Assembly: GCA_002007465.1 (NCBI GenBank)
Contig: LNAC01000135.1
Span: forward strand, 2,512,420-2,576,419
DNA: 64,000 nucleotides
Source of the DNA: Ailurus styani
Lineage: Eukaryota; Chordata; Mammalia; Carnivora; Ailuridae
Reading direction: 5' to 3'
Shown here: positions 1 through 14,600 of the stretch, in pieces
Position numbering within the stretch: position 1 is the first letter of the stretch
Layout of the letters: every line of letters begins with the position of its first letter
Position numbers and translations under genes: made by a program
Notes under the pieces: model-generated
The model's database searches: none
What the model was told of the DNA's origin: nothing
The model's input: only the letters and a program-made list of their open reading frames with translations

Positions 1-299
1 CCTTACTAAAAGCTTTTCTAGAGTACTTGTTACTAGTTGACAACCTGTGTTCTGGATTTTTGCTGTGGATTTCCAGATCTTAACATGGTCTATATCCTGG
101 GATAGTATGATCTGTTAGAGAGTCTCCAGAGGTTAAATTATTATTTTGATGAAAAGAAGATAATTATTATTTCTGGTGCTGAGTGTATCTTGTGGAATAT
201 TTACAGCTGCTTGGAAAGGTGGAACAAGCAGGCAGTTTCAATTGAGTAAGTCTGTAAGTAAGACTGTTCTGAGTTTATAAGTCTGTTCTGAGTTTTTAT

Positions 300-714
300 G
301 CTGCTGCATTTAACTTGGGGGTCCTAGTGTTGGGGACCCTTCAAGATCCTCCTACCCAGACTAAGATGACATTAAACAGATAAACAGGAGAAAATCAAAT
401 TTAATGGTGTACATATGCCGAATTCACACAGATGTGGAAATTCCAGAAACAGGCAAAATAAAGTATATAGGTCATTCTGAACTAGGGAGAAATGGCTAAG
501 GGTCTGGAACTTGAAAGGGGGGATATGCAATTCTCAGGAAGATGGAAAAGAGTAAATATTTGATAAATAAATGTTTGCTGGGCCTCTTAGAAACAATGGG
601 ACACAGGTATGTATTTATCTGTGGTGATAGCTCTCTTCCTGGAACAGGTCCTCTATCTAAATTATTTTTGGGTTGTTGATGGGGAAGGCAAAGAGCTTTT
701 CCTGAATCTGCTGG
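300..714. repeat. possible old interspersed repeat, family unknown
   Basis: More GC- and purine-rich than the flanks, with an LTR-like feel, but I cannot name a family and see no clear ends. Confidence 0.25.
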
Positions 715-1023
715 ATTTTTTATTGCTTTTGTTTGAGTATTAGTTGACACATAAAGTTACATTAGTTTAAGTATACAACTTAGTGATTTGACAAGTTTCT
801 ACTTTATGTAATGTTCACAAGTGTGGCTACCATCTGTCCCGTTACGTCAATATTACAGTATCATTGACTGTATTCCTTATGGTCTGCTTTTTATTCCTGC
901 GACTTACTGATTTTATAACTGTAGGCTGGTATCTCCCTCTCTCCTTTACCTATTTTGCTTATCTTCCCACCTGTTCTGTTCTGGCAAACTTGTTCTGTGT
1001 ATTGATAGGTCTGATTCTGCTTT

Positions 1024-1062
1024 TTGTGTGTGTGTGTGTATATGTATTTGTGTGTGTGTATA
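1024..1062. repeat. (GT)n-rich microsatellite
   Basis: Imperfect GTGTGT runs interrupted by TA steps, inside the L1 3' end. Confidence 0.7.
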
Positions 1063-1197
1063 TATGTTTACATATATGTTTATATATGTATTTTAGATTT
1101 CATTTATGAGTGGGATCATATGGTATTTGTCTTTTTTAGTCTGACTTATTTCACTTAGCATAATATCCTCTAGGTCCATCATGTTGGCTCATGACAA

Positions 1198-1311
1198 TCT
1201 CATCCTTTTTTATGACTGCCTAATGTTCCATTGTATATTATACACACCACATTTTCTCATCCTTTTTTATGGCTGCCTAATGTTCCATTATGCATATATA
1301 CCACGTTTTCC
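1198..1311 (-). repeat. 57-nt tandem duplication inside L1
   Basis: Two adjacent copies beginning TCTCATCCTTTTTTATG (1198 and 1255), each followed by GCCTAATGTTCCATT. The copies have since diverged. Confidence 0.75.
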
Positions 1312-2149
1312 TTATCCATTTGTCTATTGATGGAGACTTCCATATCTTGGCCATTGTAAATAATGCCACAGTAAACATAGAGGTACATTAGTGTTTTGGT
1401 TTTATTTGGTTAAATACCCAGTAGTGGAATTATTGGATCACATGGTATTTCCGTGTTTAATTTTTTGAGGAATCTCCTAATTTCATAACAAAGGAGCCCA
1501 TCTTGGGGTGGCCTGCCCTTGGCCCCACACTAGCAAAGGGCCTGAAATTTTATCTGTGGTCCAGGATGCACACGTGCACACATGTTCCCTGTCTTCCTTG
1601 CCTAGCAGAGAACCTGTGATGCCTGAAGGAAGTTAGAACCCATATGGCGACTTGGCCTTTGACTTATCAGAGTTGTCTGTGTGTTTACCTGAGTCCTTGA
1701 CATACATCTGAGTTGAAGTGGACTGTTAGGTACCTATTTGAGTTTTAGTTTTAGGGATGCCTAAAAAAAATACTTGATATGGTGTAAGAGGTTGTTGTTT
1801 TCCTTCAGTCTGGTCAAACTTTGGCTGAAGATACTTTTTATGGAGACCTGAAGCTTATTTTATTCTGATTTTTTTCATATTTGAGATTGGATTGATTATC
1901 TTTTCTTCCTCCACTGGTGAGAAGTGGTACAGAAATTTAAGACTTGATCAGTTACCATTTTTGCTTTAAGTATGTGCATGGAAGAAATGGCTTTTTGAAT
2001 TAGTAGATTCCCTGTTTTCAAAAAGTGGTAGTTGTTTTTGAAGATAATGGAAGTCCAAGGATTGGTTTAGTTTTTGTAAGAATTTGGTTCAGTGGTTTGA
2101 AAGTGAGCTGAAAATAAGATAATAATAGGCAAGAGGTTGGGGCACTGTG

Positions 2150-2280
2150 CCACATTCACTGTATATTCTCAAAACCTAAATTTTAAGGATGAAGAAACTG
2201 AGACCTAGAGGGCTTCAGCCAACATGTCTGAGATTATTGAGCTCCTGAGTTATGGAGCCCGGACTCTGTTGTCTAATGAA
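2150..2280 (+). repeat. MIR fragment
   Basis: Shows the MIR core pattern AAGGATGAAGAAACTGAGAC followed by a degenerate right half. Confidence 0.55.
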
Positions 2281-3474
2281 AATCTTTACATTACTCATGC
2301 ATTTGTACCACATACTAATTGCTCAAAATCTCTTTTTACAGCTTGGCTTCAGGTAGTTTAGGCATTGTAAAAATCGTGACAATTTAAATCCAGATTTTAA
2401 AGGTAAATATGTAGTTATACATAGCTAATGGAAGCATTTCTAACCACATTTCCATAACTCAACAGACAAAGCACATCACACATGTTTTAAATATCTTGGG
2501 GAAACTGACATCACTTATTTTAAGAACGATAACAGTGAAGATATTGTGGGTTTTTTTCTTTGCTTTTTTGTTTGACAATGAAAAAATGGAATTGTACACA
2601 ACTGCAGTTATTTTCATTTTAGTAGAAGCCATAGCTTTTCTGATTCATTTGGATTATTTATTTAAAAAATGAATGTATCTTTTTCAATATATGATATATA
2701 ATAATTATGGTAGCTTCAGGCTTTCATTTGGCAAATGCAGACTTGCAGAGTCATAACTGAATTCTGAGGTTAATACAAGTTTTTTTTAGCTTTGTAAATA
2801 TTTTTAGAAACACTTATTTGGGAGGATTTTATTTATTTTTTGGTAGTCTAAAATTTTCAATCACATTAGTGCTAAATGAATTGTAAGAATTAAATTGACA
2901 TCAGCAGTATGCTTGGATTATATTCAAAATTAGAATATAATTTTGTCACCTGATTCACTTGGGCCCTAATTTTATTACTTTTTGACTTTGAATCTGTGAG
3001 TGTGTGCCTTTGAATATATTTTACCTCATTTTTGTAGGACTCGTTTATTTCTATTTTTAAAATCATTGTCATATCCTGGGAATTATCTAGTTCAGGAGGA
3101 AGAGATTTCTGTTTTACGAAGTAGAAAATTCTGAGATTTAGAAAATAAAGAATAAGTAGTTTCCACTGAGGAAATGTGTAGTATAATTGTATTTATATTT
3201 TTATCACTGTTACATATTGCTTATACTAAAGGGACACTGAAAGGGAGTTAGGGAATTGGGACATAACTTTTGCCTCTCTGTAGTTAAAATCACAATGTCT
3301 CCAGAATAATGAAATTATTATTCTGAAAATAATGGGTTATTAATTATTAACAGAAAAATTGGGTTAAAGTTATATCTAATAAATACTGATTAAAGCCTGT
3401 TAAAATTAGAATGTTTTATAGAAGAATCAGGAGATATGACATGCTTATTTCTGGCCTGCTTATTGTTACATTTT

Positions 3475-3668
3475 TTAAAAAAGATTTTATTTATTTTAGG
3501 GAGTATGCGAATGTGAGCAGGGGAAGGAGCAGAGGGAGAGGGACAAGCAGACTCTGCGCTGAGCGCAGAGCCCAATGTAGGGCTAAATCTCAGAACCCTG
3601 ATATCATGACCTGAATGGAAATCAAGGGTTGGATGCTTACTTAACCCACTGAGCCACCCAGGTGCCCC
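3475..3668 (-). mobile_element. Can-SINE (SINEC)
   Basis: Starts with the reversed A-tail AAAAAAGATTTTATTTATTT and ends CTGAGCCACCCAGGTGCCCC, the tRNA-Lys-derived head. A GGGAGAGGGACAAGCAG body lies between. Confidence 0.93.
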
Positions 3669-4908
3669 TACTGTTACATTTTTAGACCCATGCCCTGAGG
3701 AATTGTGGTGTGACCACATTACTCAATAATAGGAGAACTGTGAGACTGAGGTAGGGTTAACTGAAAAAATGCTTCAAGGTTACATGCAAGACAACTCGAA
3801 CTATAATATAATTAGGGCTATATATGTGTATTTTGTTGTATGTGATATTATTATTTAAAATTCTCATTTAACTCTAGTCCTTGTGTAAGTATAATTACTG
3901 AACCATCCATTCACAGTTGACACTTGCTGTATCCTCTTAAATGTCCTTATAATAGATCTGATAATCCAGAGCAGTAGCCCAAGCCCAAGATCATTTGCTC
4001 CAACAAAGATTAATAGTCAGAATTTTGTAGTTTTTTTTAGGGAAAGACACTAGAGAAGGTGAGAGAAAGAAATAGCCAAAGTATTAAAAACACTCAGTTC
4101 ATTATATACCTGTTGAGACTTTTTGTTGACTAAGTGTGGCAAGGATGCAGAGATCAGTAGGAGACAAAGTAGCCCTCAAGGAGTAGCTTAGAAATTGGCC
4201 GTTTAGTAATTTTATCCCTTTTTGAATACTTTTATTTAAAAGGGGCATCCATTTTCTGTTTCCCCTATGCATGAAGAAGGGCATCTTGAGTCCAGTGCAA
4301 GTAAGAATATATAAATTCTTTATAATTTTCCTGGTATATTTTTACCAGATAAGAAGTAAATGCTTCTATATATCCTAGAGTAAGCAATACATTAGTAATT
4401 ACTTCCTATAGCAAAATTAGTATTTCATTTCTGAAGAACAATTTTAAGAAATAAATTACTGAGCCCTCTAACAATTTTCCCCCTTTTCTCTAAAAACTAA
4501 AAATTAAAAGATTCAATAACTTTGGGCTTTATGGCTTTAATATTTTGTTTTTAGCTTAAAATTTTTACTATTAGTATTAAATACCATGAATATTGTTCTT
4601 ATAAGATAATTATTTTGAATCTTAGTAGAAATTTTAGATAAATGGCTTATGTTAAGGGCAAGTAATTATTTTTTAAGTAACTACTTCCTATGAAAATAAT
4701 AAGGATTAAATATTTTATTATTTTTATACTATGGAGATTATAGAAACCTGGATTGATGATGTCAGTATTATTACTGAATTATTGAAAGCGTATCCTTAAT
4801 TTGTAGATACACTCAAGTGTTTGGGGTTAATGGTTATTAATTATAGTAAGGTTTCAATGAGATAAGCAGCTTAAATCATTAGGTGATAAGTTTTCTTTTT
4901 TTATGTAG

Positions 4909-5039
4909 ATCAATCTATAATGGATGTTTTGAAACATAAAAGTTTTCTAGAAGAACTGTTGTTTTGGACTATAAAGTATGAATTTCCTCAGAAGATGGTA
5001 ACTTTCTTACTCAACATGCTTCCAGATCAAGAGTATAAG
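4909..5039 (+). CDS. UBR3: UBR3 exon w1 (131 nt)
   Basis: Acceptor TTTTTTATGTAG and donor AAG/GTATCT. The first two bases finish a codon split with an upstream exon outside the window. The exon then reads [20 protein letters not shown] through NMLPDQEYK and ends in phase 0. The peptide is amphipathic and helical, with no motif of its own. The preceding UBR3 exon was not found in 1-4908, so that intron is at least 4.9 kb. Confidence 0.93.
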
Positions 5040-8000
5040 GTATCTATGTTTTTTCTCTTCCTTTCTGAACTTTGCTCCCCTTTCTTTGCCTTTTCATTTT
5101 GAAAATTTTTTGGTTTGTTTTTAAACTGTGGCTTATTTTATTATAGCTTTGAGGACTGAGATAACACTAATAAAAAGCATTAGCTTCTTTCGTTGTCAAA
5201 ACAGGTTTTGCACAAAAAGCGCAGGATCATAGATCTGAGGGAAAGCAGCTTTGCAAAGCAGTATTCCTAAGTGTAGTCTGTCTGCATGGAACTTGGTCCA
5301 AAGAGAATGCTGGGGGACAAACAAAATCATAATTGCACCAGTAAATATGTAGTCAATTAAATTGTGGTAGGTTCTCCAAAGGAGAGGTACAAGGTGCTAT
5401 GAAAATGTTTAAGGAGTCAGCAGAATTTGGATTGTGGGGTTGGAGGGGCATCTGGCTGGCTCAGTTGATAGAGTTTGCTATTCTCGATCTCGGGGTGATG
5501 AGTTCAAGACCCATGTTAGGTGTAGAGATTACTTAAAAGAAAAGTGGATTGTGAGGTTACGTTTGAGAAAATCATAGGGTTAGTTGTTGCTGGCCGTAAC
5601 CATTAAAGACAGAACAGTTAGTTATTGGCCTTATATACACATGTAGGTAGGCGAAGGCTCTAGTGCCAGAGGGTCTGAACTGTCACTTATGACCATCATG
5701 TGGTTATGGCAAAGTGACACAGCCTAGTGTATGAAAAGAAAATAAATTATGCTGTCCTTCGTCATCTTTTTTTTTTTTTTTTGACTGTAGTTCTCCTTAT
5801 GGTTTATGTAATAAAGCCTCTTCAGGAGTTACACTTTAATGAATAATGGCATTGTTTTGTGTATTTATACCTGGTTAAGAAAGTATGAAGAAATGTATAT
5901 GTTACACAGAGAGAGAGTATTTATTTAGTCATATTGTGGTCACCTTTCCAGTCAAATAGGAGAAGACATTTCTTTTGGAGTAATCACATTGATTCTCTTG
6001 ATTTCAGTTATATTAAATCCTCTGGTGTGGCTTTTTAGCTGAGTCTTTAGATTTTGTTGTTAAAGTAAATAACACAGAACAAAGATACCTACTTTGACAT
6101 TAGTTAATTGATATATTTGTAAACAAAGTAAAAATTTGTATTTTTAAATCATGGTATTTATAGTTGTTCTAAAACTTTAGTAATTTAAAATGACTATTAA
6201 AATTTTTAACCATCGAAGTATTTTGCTAATGTTTCAAACAAAAGAATGTGACTACCATCATCATTGAAATTACTTTTAAAATTACTGTGAGTGTCATCAT
6301 AAGCTAATAATAGCTTTAAAATGTTAATATAATGTATTGGAAAATGTGTTCTAAAACTCAAACTAATGTTTTTTTCTTCCTATTTAAAAAAATTTACAGG
6401 TTGCTTTTACAAAAACTTTTGTTCAGCATTATGCTTTCATTATGAAAACACTGAAGAAAAGTCATGAATCAGACACAATGTCTAACAGAATTGTGCATAT
6501 TAGTGTTCAGTTGTTCAGCAATGAAGAGCTAGCCAGACAGGTAACAGAAGAATGTCAGCTGCTGGATATTATGGTCACTGTGCTGTTATACATGATGGAA
6601 AGTTGCCTTATTAAAAGTGAACTACAAGGTAAACTCAATTATTTCACTAGTTTTATTATAGGTATACTTTGTGTAAGTAGTCTTAAAAACCTCCTTATCT
6701 ACTTAAAATAGCTTTAAAAATACTATAAAATAATACATCTTTGTTAAAGAATTTTTTGAAAAATTCATCAAAATTTATTGACAAACTTATTTTTAAGACA
6801 AACTTTAAAATTACCTTTAGCTTTGTTATTCGCAAATAACATCTTTGGATATTTCTTTTCTTTTTGTGTGATACAAGTATATTTACAGATTCAAATAATA
6901 CTTTAAAAATATACTACTATATTGTACATGTTGAAAACAGGTTTTTTAATGGTTACAGGTATTAGTGTCATATGACTTTACCATAATTTAACCATTCCTT
7001 TATTAGACATGTTCCTATTTTTTTATTATAAGTTTTTTATTATCTACCTTAGACACTTTTATATGCCTATAGCTTTAAATTTAAAAGTTGAAATAAATCT
7101 TGCCTTTTTTTGTTTTCCCTTAGAGAGGTCTTTAGTTTTTTTCTTTTGTGCCCACTATATGATTGATACTCCTCAAAGTACCATATTTCTAGGACCTCCT
7201 CCCATTCTCATTTCACTGTGGTGTTTCATCTTAATTTTACCTCCCTGTAATAATTTGTATTATATGAGTATTTGCTATGTACGAGGCACTGTATTAATAC
7301 CATTTGTATGTTGTCTCAGTTAAACTTCTGAACAGTTCTCTGAGATTGGTATTATTATTATCCTTATTATTCCCACTTTACAGATGAATAAGTTGAGGCT
7401 TAGAGAAGTTAAGGCATTTACCATAGGTAAGACAGCTAGTAAATGACAGAGCCAAGGTCTTCTTATCTCCTGATGTCAGAATCTTCCCTTAACCATGATG
7501 CAAAGCAGGTCAACACTGATAGTTCTGTGTCTTACAAGTTGGCACATGGGGCTAAACTTTAATAGCAAACAATACCTAGATTAAATCTTAGAACCTTTCC
7601 ATTGTCTTTGGAGGAGAGATCTTGTAGTTGAGATTTGCTTTGTTCCACTGTTACTTCTTTTTTGCATATCAGTTACTGTTTTCTCTCTGTTCTCATGTGA
7701 TCTGTTCTCAGGTGATACCATAACCTGAAAATTGGTGTATGCTCAGTGCAGGATGCAGTGCTTATATATGCTAATAATAGCTAGTTAAAATGATAGCTAC
7801 CATCTTTTGAGCACTCACTATGTGCTATGCTCTTTTCTCAGTACTGTGTATGATGTCATTTAACTGTCTGTGAAGAGATAACTGTTTTTTCCATTTTATA
7901 GGTGAGGGAACTGTGGCTTGGGGAGTTGAAGTTAATGATCTGTGGTTTTATAGCTGTAAATAGTAAGGCGAGTTGTCTGACTTAAACCTGTTTTCCTGCC

Positions 8001-11000
8001 CGCTATGTGAGCCTGTCTTCCTATTGTAGGTATAGTGGGAGCATAATACATTATTTACATTAAGCAATATATCTCCTCACTTTTTTAAAGGAAAATTTAA
8101 AAGCTGCTTTGTATTATAGCTCTTCTATCTTCATGTAAGATGACCCTTTCTTTCGAAGACTCAGCTACATATATTACATGTATTGCTTGTCCTTTTATGA
8201 AATAGTATCTATCATCATTTCAGTTGTATCAATGATATTCTTATATATAGAATTATATATTTAGAGAAGGACTTTTCACAAAAAGTATTTTTAATTTATA
8301 AACTAGAAAACTTTAGTTTTTAAAAATTATTTTGAATTTTTAGAGATATTTATTTGAGAGAGAGAGAGGTGGGATCAGACGGGGGGGGGAGTGGAGAGAG
8401 AGAGAGAGTCTTTAGTGGACTCCATGCTGAGTGTAGAGCCCAACGCCAGGCTCTATCTCATGACCTGAGATCATGACCTGAGCTGAAATCAAGAGTCAGA
8501 TGCTTAACTGACTGTGCCACCCAGGCCCCCCTAAACTAGAAAACTTTTAAAATTTAGAAGTATCTACTCTTTTGGAAAGAATCTGGAATCTATTTTCTTG
8601 ACTAAATGGTTTAGCTGTGCTTATTAGTTATATATAGTTTGCACTTTCTTCAAGAAAGAATGTTTGAGAAGATGTGTTTGAATCTCATATTTTTTCTGTA
8701 GCCAGATTTCCTGAGTTTGTTTGTTTCCTTTTTAGTTACTCAGTAACCAACTTCAGTCTAGTGTCCACTTCCATCATTCTGTTGCTCTCTCTAAAATTGT
8801 TTGTGACTCCAGTGGTCACATGTTCTACTTTCCCCAGAATGGCTCCAAGTAATCCTATTGTTCTGACATAGTTATTCATACACTCTCCTTTACTCACAAA
8901 AGTGTCCCATTTTACATAATAAATTATAGGATCACCCTTTTCATGACATACGTGACGGGGAAACCTGTGGCCACTCTTCAGACCTTATCTTTCCTGATTT
9001 TCAGTAGCATTTCCCACTGTTGATTGTCTGTCTTTCAGGCCTCTTTTCTGCTTCTCCTGTTGATGTTGGTATTTTTTGGCACTTTGTCCCAGTATCTTTG
9101 CTCTTCTCACTTTCCCCATATTTTCTGAAATCATACTGCAAAAGTCTTACTTTTACTTTCTGTATATACTTCCCTTCTAATGCAGTTAGTCTGTTCTGGA
9201 AATTCTTATACAAATTGAATTTTCTGGAAGCTAAATAGCTGTTGGTAGCATTGCTAAGATCTTTAAATATAAATGTATTTCTTTCCAGCAGTAAATTACG
9301 TTACTTTTAAGCCAAGGTCTAAAATGATCTTTAGCTCCCTTGGTGTTTTAGTCCTTAATTTTAAAAGTAGCATAATGTTTCATGATATATATTTACTGGT
9401 TTTCTAAAAGTACCATAAACTTCCCTGTTTTTACATCAAGGGTATTAGAATGGGCTTTAAATATTTTGAACTACCTATAACTAGCTACCGATTTACAACA
9501 GGATCTCTATACTTTGTTTTTAATTTTTAAATAAATCTTCCTAGCTTTTGCAGAAATTTTCAGTAGATAGTATTTGAAAATTTTGTCTATACTGTTAATA
9601 AATACAGAAGCTGATACGGTGAGAATTCACATGGCCACAGCAATAGCTAAAGATTAAAATGAAAAAGCCTCTAGTAGTAAGTGATCCCTACCTTACACTG
9701 TTACTTTGTTATATTTGCTTCTGCACCGTATTACTTTGTGATTCTAAACATAACTCATAACTATTCATATCCCTGAAATTTTACAATTTGTCTTATGAAA
9801 CAGTCTGTATAAAATGGAAACTTAAAACCATATGTTGCAGGGGTGCCTGGGTGGCTCAGTTGGTTAAGCATCCGACTCTTGATTTCAGCTCAGGTCATGA
9901 CCTCATGGTCATGAGATCGAGCCCCATGTCAGGCTCTGCACTGGATGTGGAACCTGCTTAAGATTCTCTTTCTCTCCTTCTGCCCCTCTTCCCGATATGC
10001 TCTCTCTCTCTCTCTTTCACAAAAAAAGCCAAAAAAACCCACTCCCCAAACCCCCCAAACCATATATTGCATAACCATAGGAATGTCTGTAGATGGTAAT
10101 AATCCCAGATTGTTCTGTCCTGCATATCAAACTGTTTATTGAGCTATATTCTTTGGATGTCTGCAAGTACCTCAAACACACAATGTCCACACCAAAAATT
10201 CCTTCTTACTGCTCCGTCAAGCTTGCTGCTTTTCTGTTATTGTGTGTGTGTGTGAATGTGTGTATATGTATGCCTTTGTGAGTACACAAGTGTGTGTTTT
10301 GGTACCACTGTCCAACCACCTATACAGCTGCCCAACTTAAAAACCTAGGAGTCATTTTTGACTTCTTCCTGCTCCTTGTAGATACAATGAACGTCACCAA
10401 CTCTGTCATTTGAACTTTCTAAACATCTTAAAATAGCTGTTTCTTTTCATTTTACATCTTCATTCCACCACCATAGTTCAAGCCATTGCCATCTCTAGGC
10501 CTCATACCATTAGCCATCACCACCCACCTTTAGTCACTTTCCACACTACACTTCTGATCATGTCCCTGCCTGTCTCTCAAGCCTACCCTCCCAGTGGCTT
10601 GCCATCCTCTTCACATTAACTCAAAACTCCTGAAGCTGAAAGGCCTTCTGGCTTCATTTGTGCCACCCATCCTCTGCATTCTTTGTCCCAAAGATTCCAT
10701 CCTTTTTTTATATTGCTTCCTCTACCTACAACACCATTTCCTCTCCCATCCCTAGTTTATTTGGCTGATCCTAATTCCTCCTTCATTCTGTAGATCTTAG
10801 TTTAGACATTTCCTCAGGACAGTCTTTTCCTGAGTTGTAGACTAGCTGTATTTATTCTTATGACTTTTTGTACTTTGCCTATGATAGCCGTATCACCCTC
10901 TGTCTTATTATATTAATCTCAGTGGAGAGACTATATAAGTTTTGATTTATTTACCACTTTATTCTCAGAACTTAATAGAATACCTGGCCCTCAGTAAGTG

Positions 11001-11589
11001 CTGAATAAATATTTGTTATTGAGTGAATCTCAGTTGGGGAAAAATAGAAGTCCTAGTCACTTTATTTTACTAAAGTTTCCAAGGTGTTTTTCACAATAAC
11101 AGTAGTATTTAAAGCAGTGCCAGGAAAATAGTCATTTTGATTAATTATATTCTGCTTATTCATCTTCTGGTTTCAATTAAATAGAACAATGATTTTTCAG
11201 GTTTAAAAAATTTTAAATTCCATCATCACTGAGCACTGTCCCATTAATATCAACTGCTCACCAACTCGTGGCAGTAGTTGTCAGTCATAGAGGGCTTTCT
11301 AATCTCAGGTGTGGGTGGTTTCTAGAAGCCCCACTTCTTCATTTAGTTATACCCTCTCTCATCCTATTGAGAGGCACTAAAAGAGAGCATACTTAACTTT
11401 GTGGGTCCTGTTCTTACATACTATTAAATTTAAGAGTTAGGTAAAATAATTCCATGGACTGAAACCTAAATTTAATGTATAGAAAGTAAGTGCAATAGAA
11501 ACCTCTTCACTGATTAGTTTATTTTTATTTTAAAAAATATTTTTAATTTTTAAAAAACACATTGTTTATTTGAGAGAGAGTGAGCTTGT

Positions 11590-11625
<36 letters not shown>

Positions 11626-14600
11626 ACGCGCGCGCACAGGCGCACACAACCGTGGGGGAAGGGGCAATGGGAGAAGGAGAAGCAGACTCCTCACTGAGTG
11701 GAGGCTCCATCCCAGGGCAAGACCCTGAGATCAGGGCCTGAGCCCAAGGCAGATGCTTAACCGACTGAGCCACCCAGGTGCCCCCACTGATGAGTATAAC
11801 AAGTAGATGGTTAGTTGAAAAAGTTGGTTAAAGTGAGTAATCATAAAAAAAGTGATACATGTATTACTAAACAGTGCATTTTAACTTAGAATACAGAGAT
11901 GCTTGTTCATTCTCTAATCTGTTAATTTGGGGTGAAGCATTTTTAAGTTATGGTTTCCATGTCTGGAGATCTCCCTCCTCACTTCTGCAAAGCATCGTCT
12001 GTGATTTCCAGTTTCAGTTTCTTTGGAATTAGAACAGAAAATCTTTATGAAGCAATCTGAGTGTAAAATTCTAGGTTTTTATGATTTTTCTCTAAGATTT
12101 TTTAGCATTTTCTTGGACACTTTTATTGTCTCTCAAAAGCTTATGATCTAGTTTTTGCAATACCTATTTATATTTCATCAGTTTATGTACTTTAAAATTT
12201 TATAATAAAAGAACAGTTAGCATGAACAGAAACAAAAATGGACTCTGGATAAGCATGTATCTTGGCTTATGTACAGGGAATAGGTTACTAGCTTTGAGCA
12301 TTCTGTATATTATGGGTATTAGTATGTTTTACAATAGGAATGAGGGCTCATTTGTCCAGTGAATTAATTTGGATTAAGAGAGCTAATGCATATATGCTGT
12401 AGCTTCTAATAGTAAAGATTTGTACATACCTAATCTTCCCCATCCACAGTAATGTAATTAAGCTTTCAGGATTTTTTTAAAGGGTTAAGAAGTTTATTTA
12501 TATGTGTATCTTTCATTTTTGGAATACTGTACTTGCTAAAAAGTTATATTTACATATTCTTTGAATAGAAGAAAGCAATTATTTATCACCTTATACAGAT
12601 CTGTTTGACAAGGTGGAATTAGATTAATCTAGGGATAAAAATTTTATTGATTGGGACTGAAGATACTGCATTATGTTGTTAAAATCAAGAAAATAATAAG
12701 GTTTTATGAATACATAGCTAGCTCAATATCATGTAATATGTTAGACATGTGGTAATAATTATTATAATGATGTGCTTAGTGTTATTTATGTTCATGCTTC
12801 ATTTAATTCCCTTAAGATATGTGTCTTTTCCCCATTTTATAGTTGGGGAAATTGATTCAGAGTCTAAGTAACACACCATATGTCTGGAGTTTGAATTTAA
12901 ATATCCCTGATTCTAATGTATATAATGTATATCGTTGATTAAGTTTTTTTTTTTTAACTTATTTATTACTGGGCTCTGTGTGTCTGTTTTAGATGAAGAA
13001 AATAGTTTACATGTGGTAGTGAACTGTGGAGAAGCATTACTGAAGAATAACACTTATTGGCCTCTTGTCAGTGATTTTATTAATATCCTTTCCCATCAAA
13101 GTGTGGCTAAGAGATTTTTGGAAGACCATGGTTTGTTAGTTACATGGATGAACTTTGTATCTTTCTTTCAAGGTATGAATTTTACTTTTTTTGTTAATTT
13201 TTTAGTTTACAAAATGCCTAATGCAAAACAATCTAATGTACTAATTAAAAGATAAAAGTATATCATTCAGGTTACATGTGAAATGTCTCATTTTAATTAA
13301 CATTTGTAAGTACTTTAATCAAGTGTTCATGAAAATAGAGTTATGAAAAATACCAAATTATTAAAAAGGAAATAGGAGTGTAAATCCTGCACTTTAAATC
13401 ATTAATCTAGAAATTTTTAATTTATTCTGCAAGAAAGATTTATAACACTTCCATAAAATTTCAGCTAGCATCAATTAAAATAGTTTTGACTTTATTTAAC
13501 CTATTCAATTATGTTATATAAGAGACAATTCACAAAGTGTTTCTAAGAAAACCTAGTTTGTAAAAACTTCTAAAATGACTAGATTATTTTACTTTAAATA
13601 ATTTATTTCCTACATATTGTGTCACTTATGCCATTTGTGTGCACTGAGTGTTTGGTACTGGGAAGTATTTTACTTGATTTTTAATATGAATACTTGCTTC
13701 CATTTGGCAAGGTTTATATCTGCTTTAATTTTTGCAAGGTATGAACTTAAACAAGCGAGAACTAAATGAACATGTGGAATTTGAGTCTCAGACCTACTAT
13801 GCTGCTTTTGCTGCTGAACTTGAGGCCTGTGCACAGCCAATGTGGGGGCTCTTATCCCATTGTAAAGTTAGGGTATGTTGAAAATATTTTTGTTAATTTC
13901 TGTCTTTACCTTTAAAAGAGTGATTTAAGAAAAAGATTTGTGAAAACATTGATTTGTTTAGTCATATATATTAATGGGCAATGTTTAATTGTGAATTCAG
14001 CTCTGTGAACACTGACCTGAGACATTAGCAATTATTCTTTGGCAAGTTGGAGTTCATTGTATTATCAGATCCTTGCAGCTGTCCCTTATTGTGAATAGTC
14101 TTTGGAGCTTTGGAAGTCTCCACATTTATCTATATTGCTTCATTTTATCCATTATCAGTTAGTTGCCTGATGCTTCTTGTCTTTTACAGAATGAGAATAT
14201 TTCTTAATAAAGTTTACATTTTTAAGATTGCAAGCACAAAATTAGTATACATTTCATACAACTTCCAGTTGTCTACAAAAGGAATCTTGAGAGTAGCATA
14301 GCAGCAACATTAATTCATGTAATTGGGTAAAAAATCGATCATTTGTAATTGTATAGACTTGTGTCTTTGTATAAATATATATTTTACTTCTGCATTTTAA
14401 AGTATTGGTTTGATGGATCTCCAGAGTCCTTGGGTGATCCAGAAAAATGGAATTTCCTGAGCCTATTAAGCTAAGAACTTGACTTGAGATTTTGCTATCT
14501 CGATCACATGAAGACCAGTTGGCAGGCTGTATCCATAAACAGGCTGGACAAGATTTTATAGTGGAAATATTTTAAAGTCTTGGATTCTTAATCTTGGCTC

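Larger units (their letters stand above)
715..1490 (-). mobile_element. L1 3' end, antisense
   Basis: Reverse complement of an L1 3' end. Diagnostic blocks are TTATTTCACTTAGCATAATA, TTCCATTGTATAT and CCCAGTAGTGGAATTATTGG. Contains a (GT)n run (1024-1062) and a 57-nt internal duplication. Confidence 0.75.
1..4908 (+). other. UBR3: UBR3 intron (5' end outside window)
   Basis: Holds an old unclassified repeat-like stretch (about 300-715), an antisense L1 3' end (715-1490), a MIR (2150-2280) and a Can-SINE (3475-3668). No exon, promoter or CpG-rich stretch was recognised in the rest, which is plain AT-rich sequence. Confidence 0.7.
6629..12992 (+). other. UBR3: UBR3 intron w2-w3
   Basis: GT-AG intron of 6.4 kb with three MIRs, three Can-SINEs and an L2 3' end (10300-11025). 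The 8550-9300 stretch is T-rich and may be an old LINE remnant that I cannot classify. Confidence 0.85.

Noticed and set aside
864..1109. ORF with apparent membrane segments
   Set aside because: Lies in an antisense L1 3' UTR and a GT repeat.
1..4908. Upstream UBR3 exon or promoter
   Set aside because: No segment with splice sites and matching peptide was found, and there is no CpG-rich stretch.
7009..7323. 104-codon ORF with hydrophobic stretches
   Set aside because: T-rich intronic sequence running into a MIR; the hydrophobicity follows from T-rich codons.
9840..9920. tRNA gene-like sequence (A and B boxes)
   Set aside because: It is the tRNA-derived head of a Can-SINE, present in many copies here, and not a functional tRNA.
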